Assembly: GCA_013362195.1 (NCBI GenBank)
Contig: JABFWM010000696.1
Coordinates: forward strand, 1 to 13,243
Direction of reading: 5' to 3'
DNA length: 13,243 nucleotides
From: Acidobacteriota bacterium
GTDB taxonomy: Bacteria; Acidobacteriota; Vicinamibacteria; Vicinamibacterales; 2-12-FULL-66-21
Below, piece after piece: positions 6,014-11,763 of the stretch. Made by a program: the position numbers and the translations under genes. Position 1 is the first letter of the stretch. The number at the start of each line of letters is the position of its first letter. Below the pieces are notes generated by a model that was given only the letters and a program-made list of their open reading frames with translations, did not search any database and had not been told where the DNA came from.

Positions 6014-6508
6014 ATGGGTGAGAAGATGCCGGACGCGTCCAGGGGTGGGGCAGTGAGCGCGACCGACGAGCGATTCATGCGCGCCGCCCTGCACGCCGCG
6101 CGGCAGGCGCAGGCCCGGGGGGAAGTGCCGATCGGCGCGGTCGTGGTGATGGACGGCGCGATCGCGGGCGCCGGCTGCAATCAGCCAATCGGGACGAACG
6201 ACCCGACGGCGCACGCGGAAGTCGTCGCCATCCGTGATGCGGCGCAGCGCACGGGCAACTATCGGCTGACCGGGGCGACGCTCTACGTCACGATCGAACC
6301 GTGCCAGATGTGTGTCGGCGCGATGGTCCACGCGCGCATCGCGCGGCTCGTCTTCGGGGCGCCCGAGCCGAAAGCCGGCGCCGTGGAATCGACGCAACGC
6401 GCGCACGAGCACCCGACGCTGAACCACCGCATCGAGGTCGCCGGCCACGTGCTCGAGGCCGAGTGCCGATCGGTCCTGCAGGCGTTTTTCAGGGAACGAC
6501 GGGAGTAG
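6014..6508 (+). CDS. tadA: tRNA-specific adenosine deaminase TadA
   Basis: The 164-residue protein deaminates adenosine-34 to inosine in tRNA-Arg(ACG), using a zinc-activated water. The zinc and catalytic signature is complete: H67-A68-E69 in PTAHAE and PCQMC with C97 and C100, matching H57, E59, C87 and C90 of the E. coli enzyme. Family phrases EVPIGAVVV, NYRLTGATLYVTIEPC, RLVFGAPEPKAGA and FFRERR occur in order. Length matches the family (E. coli about 167). ATG 6014 is chosen because GGAG lies about 8 bp upstream; GTG 6053 would remove a 13-residue N-terminal extension and is possible. It sits between two minus-strand tRNA genes, one of them its substrate. A 12-bp palindrome (CGCTGCGCAGCG, 6579-6590) lies downstream. 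Confidence 0.97.
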   Translation: MGEKMPDASRGGAVSATDERFMRAALHAARQAQARGEVPIGAVVVMDGAIAGAGCNQPIGTNDPTAHAEVVAIRDAAQRTGNYRLTGATLYVTIEPCQMCVGAMVHARIARLVFGAPEPKAGAVESTQRAHEHPTLNHRIEVAGHVLEAECRSVLQAFFRERRE

Positions 6509-6588
6509 CCGCGCGCGACGCGGCCGCCAGGAACGGGACACGAACGCGGAGCAGGCGCGCGAGTGTGAAGGGCGCCGTCGCTGCGCAG

Positions 6589-6621
6589 CGCGAGTGAGCG
6601 GGCGCGAGCGAGCCACGCGAA
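6589..6621. repeat. Dispersed GC-rich repeat copy next to tRNA-Ser
   Basis: The segment contains CGCGAGTGAGC (6589-6599) and CGAGCGAGCCACGCGAA (6605-6621). Both occur again, on the opposite strand and in a different order, at 13181-13191 and 13213-13229. It separates the tadA 3' region from the 3' end of tRNA-Ser. It looks like an interspersed non-coding repeat rather than a mobile gene. Confidence 0.5.
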
Positions 6622-6632
6622 AATACGAAAAT

Positions 6633-6723
6633 TGGCGGAGAGGGAGGGATTCGAACCCCCGTGCCGGTTACCCGGCAAGACGCTTTCGAGGCGCCCCCGT
6701 TACGACCACTTCGGTACCTCTCC
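6633..6723 (-). tRNA. tRNA-Ser (anticodon CGA), CCA encoded
   Basis: The minus strand folds as a class II tRNA. The acceptor stem pairs GGAGAGG with CCTCTCC, followed by discriminator G and an encoded CCA (6633-6635). The anticodon stem-loop is GGCGC-CTCGAAA-GCGTC (one G-U pair), giving anticodon CGA, which reads UCG. A long variable arm (core TGCCGGGTAACCGGCA) is diagnostic for serine, leucine or tyrosine tRNAs and supports Ser. The T-arm contains GGTTCGAATCC. Total length is 91 nt with CCA. Two TTTT runs follow the 3' end on the minus strand. A GATAAT promoter element lies 33 bp upstream. Confidence 0.97.
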
Positions 6724-6755
6724 GTGCGGGTCGTTGCCGCTCGAGCGGTCCTGCT

Positions 6756-6761
6756 ATTATC
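6756..6761 (-). promoter_or_regulatory. -10 element of tRNA-Ser
   Basis: GATAAT on the minus strand matches the -10 consensus in five of six positions. The predicted start, near 6749, coincides with a perfect 12-bp palindrome, CCGCTCGAGCGG (6737-6748), in the short leader before the mature 5' end. The -35 region (GTGAGT at 17 bp) is poor. Confidence 0.45.
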
Positions 6762-6872
6762 GCCGATTTCTCAGTCTCACTCACTCCCGCGCGACTGACC
6801 GCGGAACCGGCTCCGCTCACGGCCGCGCCGCCGCGGAGCGCACGGCGGATCGAGCGTCGCATACGGTTCACC

Positions 6873-6900
6873 TTGCCAGCACCTCCCTCAGGCCGATAAT
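6873..6900 (+). promoter_or_regulatory. Sigma70-type promoter for the 6935 gene cluster
   Basis: TTGCCA (6873-6878) and GATAAT (6895-6900) each match the consensus in five of six positions and are separated by 16 bp. The predicted start is about 28 bp before ATG 6935. It is the best -35/-10 pair I found in the window and probably drives the first gene, perhaps the whole run to glgB. Confidence 0.6.
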
Positions 6901-6934
6901 TTAGCGCGATCGCGGTCCCAGAGATCCGAACGTT

Positions 6935-7198
6935 ATGCCCGTGAGCGTAATCTGCCCGCACGTCAGCGACGCCGCGCTGCGATCGCAGCTGTTCTCGTCG
7001 GTGCGCGACGCCATCAAGCGATGGCGGCCCGGCTTCGAGAAATGGCAGCTCACCCTGTTCCGCTCGCAGAGCGGCGACGGCTGGGATCTCGCCATTCGTG
7101 GTCCGCGGTTCCGCAAGGTGCTCACGCTGCACGGGCCGCTCAACGATCTTCCCGGTCTCGTGTCCGCCTACGTCGACGCGGTGCTGGCCAACGCGTGA
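6935..7198 (+). CDS. Hypothetical protein, 87 residues
   Basis: A small, probably soluble protein of alpha/beta character, beginning MPVSVICPHVSDAALRSQLF. A tryptophan-rich middle (RWRPGFEKWQLTLF, GDGWDLAIRG) looks like two or three beta strands, followed by a C-terminal helix (PGLVSAYVDAVLA). There is no signal peptide, membrane segment or metal-binding cysteine set (only one Cys). It is preceded by a good promoter (6873-6900) and a weak GAGA ribosome site. It is first in a plus-strand series ending in glgB, but a hairpin at 7224-7240 may separate it from the next gene. I do not recognise the family. Confidence 0.7.
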   Translation: MPVSVICPHVSDAALRSQLFSSVRDAIKRWRPGFEKWQLTLFRSQSGDGWDLAIRGPRFRKVLTLHGPLNDLPGLVSAYVDAVLANA

Positions 7199-7223
7199 CC
7201 GGCGCGAGGATCGGTGCCTCGTG

Positions 7224-7240
7224 CGGATCCGGGTGATCCG
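7224..7240 (+). terminator. Weak terminator-like hairpin
   Basis: CGGATC (7224-7229) and GATCCG (7235-7240) form a 6-bp stem with a 5-nt loop, followed by ATTTAAA. The T-run is short. It lies 26 bp after the stop of the 87-residue gene and 16 bp before the next start, so it may cause partial termination. Confidence 0.35.
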
Positions 7241-7255
7241 ATTTAAAGTCTAGTC

Positions 7256-7855
7256 GTGGGGTTCAACCAGTGGATGCGCGTCCTCGACACGGTCGCGGGG
7301 CTGGCGCAGATGACGCGTCGGTTGAAGGGGGACGCGCCGGCTGCCGCCGAGAGCGGTGTGCCGCCGCCGACGGCGCTCGGGCAAATCGAAACGCGCCTCG
7401 CCGGCGTCGTCGTCGCCGCGCTGAAGGAGGCGTTCGATCGCGACCGCGCGCGGATGGATCTCGAACGCGCGCATCTCGACGCCGAACGGCAGCGCGCGGA
7501 AGAGGCGCTGCGCGCTGAGCTGCGGCGCCAGGCCGCCGACCGTGCCCTCGGCCAGGTTCGGCTCGTCGCGCTCATGGCGATGGGCATCTGGATGCTCTCA
7601 GCCGCGCTCGCGGTGTGGATGCCCGGGATGCGCGACGGATTCGCGCGCGGCCTGCTGGGCGGCGGATGGGTCTTCGTCCTTGGCGCGCTCGGCTGCGCAT
7701 TTTCCGGCTGGCAGCGGATCGCCGCGTGGAGCGCTGCCGACGCCGGCCCCGGCCGCGCCGTCGTTGACGGTCCACACCTTGCAGAGATCCTTGCACCATG
7801 GCTACTGTTGAGCGCGCTCGCGCTCTGCGGCGCGAGTCTGCTCGTCGCGCTGTGA
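7256..7855 (+). CDS. Coiled-coil inner-membrane protein, unknown function
   Basis: The 199-residue protein starts at GTG 7256; ATG 7274 is an alternative. Residues 57-98 are a charged helix rich in Arg, Glu and Ala with heptad-like spacing (FDRDRARMDLERAHLDAERQ), a probable coiled coil. Three membrane segments follow at about 102-122, 132-152 and 177-199, the last ending at the C-terminus. The soluble part comes first and carries no known catalytic motif. This layout suggests a membrane-anchored oligomer or scaffold; I do not recognise a named family. It is in the same direction as the glutaredoxin fusion and glgB, with a repeat-like spacer of about 60 bp before the next gene. Confidence 0.75.
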   Translation: MGFNQWMRVLDTVAGLAQMTRRLKGDAPAAAESGVPPPTALGQIETRLAGVVVAALKEAFDRDRARMDLERAHLDAERQRAEEALRAELRRQAADRALGQVRLVALMAMGIWMLSAALAVWMPGMRDGFARGLLGGGWVFVLGALGCAFSGWQRIAAWSAADAGPGRAVVDGPHLAEILAPWLLLSALALCGASLLVAL

Positions 7856-7863
7856 CACGATCA

Positions 7864-7910
7864 GAACCGGAACCCTGACCCGAACGCGTGAACCGCCGAA
7901 CCCCTGAACT
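7864..7910. repeat. Degenerate GAACC repeat tract
   Basis: GAACC occurs at 7864, 7870, 7890 and 7898, with variants TGACC (7876), CGAAC (7881) and GAACT (7906), spaced 5-9 bp apart. The tract fills the gap between two genes and overlaps the extra N-terminal codons that an upstream GTG start (7888) would give the next gene, which argues that those codons are not real. Confidence 0.5.
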
Positions 7911-7914
7911 CCCA

Positions 7915-8439
7915 ATGGTGATCGTCTACGGCGCTGACTGGTGTGAGGATACGCAACGCTCGCTGCGTCATCTCCGCCGCCTCTCGATCGCGCACCGCTA
8001 TACCAACATCGACGAAGACCTCGCGGCGCTCGAGCGCGCGAAGGCGCTCACCGGCGGCCGCCGCCGCACACCCGTGATCGACATGGACGGCGCGGTGCTC
8101 GTCGAGCCGGCCAACGACACGCTGACGCGGCTGCTGATCGAACGTGGTCACGTCACGGCCGACGCCGCGCAGGATCGCATGGGGGCGCAGAACGTCGGCG
8201 ACAGGGAACGCGTGATTCGCGCGGCGGGCGGACTGTTCCTGCTGGCCCTCGCGACCGCAGGGCCGCGGCTGCTGCGATGGCCGCTCCGCATCTTCGGCGC
8301 CGTCGTCGCGTGTTCAGGCCTGACCGGATGGTGTCCCGCGTACTCGGCCGCCGGCCGATCTTCCCTCGGCGGGCCCGGGGATCGGCCGGCCGAGGCGAGC
8401 CGATCGCAGTGGACGATGACGGTGAGCGAGGCGCGATGA
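7915..8439 (+). CDS. Monothiol glutaredoxin-like domain fused to DUF2892-type membrane domain
   Basis: The 174-residue protein has two parts. Residues 1-78 are a glutaredoxin/mycoredoxin-like thioredoxin fold: beta-strand MVIVYGADWC, active site C10-E-D-T13, the cis-proline T52-P53, and VLVEPAND. The second active-site cysteine is replaced by Thr, so a dithiol mechanism is impossible. Residues 92-151 match DUF2892: NVGDRERVIR, two short membrane segments, and GWCPAYSAAGRSS at 138-150 with another cysteine. The likely role is membrane-linked thiol or persulfide redox chemistry (inference). Start: ATG 7915 opens directly on the first strand; GTG 7888 would add nine residues encoded by a repeat tract. 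Neither has a convincing ribosome site. The stop overlaps the glgB start as ATGA, implying translational coupling. Confidence 0.82.
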   Translation: MVIVYGADWCEDTQRSLRHLRRLSIAHRYTNIDEDLAALERAKALTGGRRRTPVIDMDGAVLVEPANDTLTRLLIERGHVTADAAQDRMGAQNVGDRERVIRAAGGLFLLALATAGPRLLRWPLRIFGAVVACSGLTGWCPAYSAAGRSSLGGPGDRPAEASRSQWTMTVSEAR

Positions 8440-10628
8440 AGACCGTGGCAGATACCGAGCTCAATGCGCTGGCCGGCGCACGCTACGCGGATCCATTCTC
8501 GATCCTCGGTCCTCACGCTCACGAGCGTGCCGGCATCGTCATCCGTGTGCTGCAGCCCGCGGTCGAGCGCGTGACGGTCATCGGCCATGGCGACGATGTC
8601 GAGATGACGCGCGTGCACCCCGACGGCATCTTCGAGGCGGCCTTTCCGCAGGACTCCAGCGCGTTCGAGTACCGCCTTCGTCTCACGTATCCGGGCGGCG
8701 GGACCCACGAGATCGACGATCCCTATCGCTACGGTCGCGTCATCTCGGACTACGACCTGTACCTGTTCGGCGAAGGCAAGCACACGCGCGTCTGGGACAA
8801 GTTCGGCGCGCACCTGATGCGGCTGGGCAGCAGCGACGGCGCACACTTCGCCGTGTGGGCGCCCAACGCCGCCCGCGTCAGCGTCGTCGGCGACTTCAAC
8901 GGGTGGGACGGCCGCGTCCATGCGATGCGGAGCCTGGGCGCGAGCGGCGTGTGGGAGATCTTCATTCCCGGCGCGTCTGCCGGTCAGCGCTACAAGTACG
9001 AGATCCGGTCGCGGTCGCACGGCGAGATCCTGTTGAAGGCGGATCCGTTCGGCCTCGCCTTCGAGCTGCCGCCGCTGTCGGCGTCGATCGTCACGCGCCT
9101 CGATTACCAGTGGGGCGACCAGGCCTGGATGGCGGAGCGCGCCGGGTGCAACACGTGGCTCGAGAAGCCGGTCGCGACCTACGAGGTGCATCTCGGCTCG
9201 TGGGCGCGCGTGCCCGAGGAGCACAATCGTTATCTGTCGTATCGCGAGCTCGCCGCGCGGCTGATTCCGTACGTGAAGGAGCTCGGGTACACCCACATCG
9301 AGCTGCTCCCGGTGATGGAGCATCCCTTCTCGGGGTCGTGGGGCTATCAGGTCACCGGCTTCTTCGCGCCGACGAGCCGTTTCGGCACGCCGCAGGATTT
9401 CAAGGCCTTCGTGGACATCTGTCACCAGCATCACATCGGCGTGATTCTGGACTGGGTGCCGGGGCATTTCCCGAAAGACGCGCACGGCCTGGCGCGGTTC
9501 GACGGCACGGCGCTCTTCGAGCACCAGGATCCGCGTCAGGGGGAGCACCGCGACTGGGGCACGCTCATCTTCAACTACGGGCGCAACGAGGTGCGGAACT
9601 TCCTCCTGTCGAATGCGCTGTTCTGGCTCGACGAGTATCACATCGATGGTCTGCGCGTCGACGCGGTCGCGTCGATGCTGTACCTGGATTATTCGCGGCG
9701 CGAAGGGGAGTGGGTGCCGAACCGGTTCGGCGGCCGCGAGAACCTCGAGGCGATCGACTTCCTGCGCGAGCTGAACACGCTCACCCACAGCCAGCACCCC
9801 GGATCGATCACCGTCGCGGAAGAATCCACCGCGTTCCCGTCAGTGAGCAAGCCGACGTATCTCGGCGGCCTGGGCTTCACCTACAAGTGGAACATGGGGT
9901 GGATGAACGACACGCTCGAGTACGTCCGCAAGGATCCGGTCTACCGCCGCTACGATCACCGGCACCTCACGTTCTCGCTGCTGTATGCGTTCACCGAGAA
10001 CTTCATCCTGCCGTTCTCGCATGACGAAGTCGTGCACGGCAAAGGATCGATGTGGCAGAGAGCGCCCGGCGACGACTGGCAGAAGGCGGCGACCCTGCGT
10101 GCGCTCTACGGCTACATGTACACGCACCCGGGCAAGAAGCTGATGTTCATGGGCCTGGAGTTCGGGCAGACGCGCGAGTGGGACTACGACCACAGCCTCG
10201 ACTGGCACCTGCTCGACAACCCGCTCCATGCCGGGCTGCGCACGCTGATCCAGGACCTGAACTGGCAGTACGCCGCGGAACCGGCGCTGCACCAGGTCGA
10301 TTTCGATCCCGCCGGCTTTCAGTGGATCGACTGCAACGACGCCGACAACTCGGTCATCTCGTTCATCCGGCGCGCCAGGAACCCGTCCGACTTCGTCGTC
10401 ACCGTACTGAACTTCACGCCGGTGCCCCGCCACGGCTATCTGATTGGCGTGCCGCGCGAAGGCAGTTACGCTGAAGCGATGAACAGCGACGCCGACATCT
10501 ATGGCGGCGGGAACGTCGGGAACGGCGGCGTCGTGTTCACGGAGCCGGTGGCAGCGCACGGCCACCAGCAGTCGCTGCGGCTGACGCTGCCGCCGCTCGG
10601 GTTCCTGCTGCTCAAGCCCGGCCAGTAA
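8436..10628 (+). CDS. glgB: 1,4-alpha-glucan (glycogen) branching enzyme GlgB
   Basis: The 730-residue protein cuts alpha-1,4 glucan chains and re-attaches them by alpha-1,6 bonds to make glycogen branches in the cytoplasm. Order: N-terminal branching-enzyme domain (about 1-115), CBM48 domain (about 125-225, FAVWAPNAARVSVVGDFNGW), GH13_9 catalytic barrel (about 245-600) and a C-terminal beta domain. Active-site regions are intact: DWVPGHF (339-345), nucleophile D409 in GLRVDAVASM, acid/base E462 in VAEEST, and D530 in PFSHDEV. Spacings (53 and 121 residues) equal those of E. coli GlgB, and length matches (728). ATG 8436 is chosen because the family N-terminus begins here and it forms an ATGA overlap with the preceding stop; the frame is open upstream to 8277, but that part lies inside the previous gene. 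No glgA, glgC or glgX is nearby. Confidence 0.98.
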   Translation: MKTVADTELNALAGARYADPFSILGPHAHERAGIVIRVLQPAVERVTVIGHGDDVEMTRVHPDGIFEAAFPQDSSAFEYRLRLTYPGGGTHEIDDPYRYGRVISDYDLYLFGEGKHTRVWDKFGAHLMRLGSSDGAHFAVWAPNAARVSVVGDFNGWDGRVHAMRSLGASGVWEIFIPGASAGQRYKYEIRSRSHGEILLKADPFGLAFELPPLSASIVTRLDYQWGDQAWMAERAGCNTWLEKPVATYEVHLGSWARVPEEHNRYLSYRELAARLIPYVKELGYTHIELLPVMEHPFSGSWGYQVTGFFAPTSRFGTPQDFKAFVDICHQHHIGVILDWVPGHFPKDAHGLARFDGTALFEHQDPRQGEHRDWGTLIFNYGRNEVRNFLLSNALFWLDEYHIDGLRVDAVASMLYLDYSRREGEWVPNRFGGRENLEAIDFLRELNTLTHSQHPGSITVAEESTAFPSVSKPTYLGGLGFTYKWNMGWMNDTLEYVRKDPVYRRYDHRHLTFSLLYAFTENFILPFSHDEVVHGKGSMWQRAPGDDWQKAATLRALYGYMYTHPGKKLMFMGLEFGQTREWDYDHSLDWHLLDNPLHAGLRTLIQDLNWQYAAEPALHQVDFDPAGFQWIDCNDADNSVISFIRRARNPSDFVVTVLNFTPVPRHGYLIGVPREGSYAEAMNSDADIYGGGNVGNGGVVFTEPVAAHGHQQSLRLTLPPLGFLLLKPGQ

Positions 10629-10637
10629 GCGTACCGT

Positions 10638-11045
10638 CTACCGCGCCGCGCTCATCGCGACGATCGCGTCCCATTCGTCCGGCGTGACCGGCATCACCGA
10701 GAGCCGCGGCACCGTCGTGAGCACGAACGACGAGAACCGCGGGTCGGCTTTGATCGACGCCAGCGTCACCGGCTCTTTCAGCTTCTTGACCGGCTCGACG
10801 TCGACGGCCGACCACGCGCCGGTCGTGTCCGACGGATCCGCGTACGCGTCGCCGGCGGCTCGCATGATGCCCACCACCGCCTTCTCGCTGCCGGTGTGAT
10901 AGAAGAAGATGCGGTCGCCTTTCTTGACGCTGCGCAGGTGCTTCTGCGCGACCGGATTGCGCACGCCGGTCCACGACGTCCTGCCGTCGCGCGCGAGATC
11001 GTCGTAGCTGTAATGCGTCGGCTCTTCCTTGAACAACCAGTTCAT
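10638..11045 (-). CDS. EVE-domain protein (PUA-like, modified-base reader family)
   Basis: The 135-residue protein is a single EVE domain, relative of human THYN1. Diagnostic phrases are MNWLFKEEPTHYSYDDL at the N-terminus, W25-TGVRN (25-30), KKGDRIFFYHTGSE (41-54), VVGIMRAAGDAYADP, the DVEPVKKL strand and PRLSVMPVTPDEW near the C-terminus. EVE domains resemble PUA and YTH folds and are thought to bind modified bases, especially modified cytosines, in DNA or RNA. ATG 11045 is where the family begins; upstream codons are antisense to mug. No Shine-Dalgarno is present; a TAGAAT hexamer lies about 8 bp upstream, so a leaderless or very short transcript is possible. The gene is convergent with glgB (9 bp between stops), and its start overlaps the mug start on the opposite strand. 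Confidence 0.9.
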   Translation of the reverse strand: MNWLFKEEPTHYSYDDLARDGRTSWTGVRNPVAQKHLRSVKKGDRIFFYHTGSEKAVVGIMRAAGDAYADPSDTTGAWSAVDVEPVKKLKEPVTLASIKADPRFSSFVLTTVPRLSVMPVTPDEWDAIVAMSAAR

Positions 11046-11763
11046 GGCACAGGATTCTAAACCGGACTGGCAGCACCTCCGGCTGCGCGACCGGATCGCG
11101 CCGGGCGTGCGCGTGCTGCTCGTCGGCATCAACCCGGGCGTGACGTCCGCCCGCACCGGGCATCATTTCGCGGGACCGTCCAACCGCTTCTGGAAGCTGC
11201 TCTACGCATCCGGGCTGGTGCCCGAACCGATCACGCACCTCGACGATGTGCGGCTGTCGGAGTGGGGCCTGGGCGTGACGAACGTGGTCGCGCGGCCCAG
11301 CCCGGGCATCGACGATCTGCGGCCGCACGAATACATCGAGGGCTGGCACGAGCTGGAACGCAAGATCGACCGGTTCCGGCCGGAGATCGTCGCGTTCGTC
11401 GGCGTGACGATCTATCGATCGCTCTTGAAGGTGCTCGGCGCGGAGCGCGTCGGTTCGATCCAGCCGGGGTTCCAGCCGGCCACGGTGCACGGCGCGCGCA
11501 TCTTCGTGCTGCCGAACCCGAGCGGCCGCAACGCGAATTACACCTACGACGAGATGCTGGCCGCCTTCCGCGCCTTGCGGGACGCGATCAGTGCGCCCCG
11601 ACCGGACCGCGGCCCGAGCGCGGACGGCGCATCAGCAGAATCAGCGGCACCAGCAGCACGAAGATCAGTCCGAGCAGGCGGAACAGATCCACGAACGCCA
11701 CCATCGACGCCTGTTGCTGCACCATCCCGAAGAGCGCCGCGTAGGCGCGCTGGGTCGCGGTAG
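11044..11763 (+). CDS. mug: G:T/U mismatch-specific DNA glycosylase (Mug/TDG family) with extended tail
   Basis: The enzyme removes uracil, thymine or etheno-cytosine mispaired with guanine, starting base-excision repair. Residues 16-57 match Mug closely (LRDRIAPG, LLVGINPGVTSARTGHHF, GPSNRFWKLLYASGL). GINPG at 28-32 carries the catalytic Asn (N30, equivalent to N18 of E. coli), and LPNPSGRNA (156-164) is the second conserved motif. The family fold ends near residue 183. The frame continues 56 residues in Arg-, Pro- and Ala-rich sequence, because the first stop lies 176 bp inside the convergent exporter gene; total 239 residues against 168 in E. coli. ATG 11044 (MAQDSKPDW) is chosen over TTG 11029; neither has a Shine-Dalgarno. 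The divergent EVE gene overlaps its start codon. Confidence 0.9.
   Translation: MAQDSKPDWQHLRLRDRIAPGVRVLLVGINPGVTSARTGHHFAGPSNRFWKLLYASGLVPEPITHLDDVRLSEWGLGVTNVVARPSPGIDDLRPHEYIEGWHELERKIDRFRPEIVAFVGVTIYRSLLKVLGAERVGSIQPGFQPATVHGARIFVLPNPSGRNANYTYDEMLAAFRALRDAISAPRPDRGPSADGASAESAAPAARRSVRAGGTDPRTPPSTPVAAPSRRAPRRRAGSR

Noticed and set aside
5583..6723. tRNA genes as attachment sites of an integrated element
   Set aside because: There is no integrase, no duplicated tRNA 3' end and no foreign-looking gene beside either tRNA.
6509..6934. Signal recognition particle RNA near tadA, as in some Firmicutes
   Set aside because: I looked for the conserved GGAAGGAAGCAGC-like tetraloop region on both sides of tadA and did not find it.
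8148..9797. 549-codon open frame on the minus strand
   Set aside because: It is antisense to glgB and the redox fusion. The translation is low complexity and matches no family; codon bias of the sense genes explains it.
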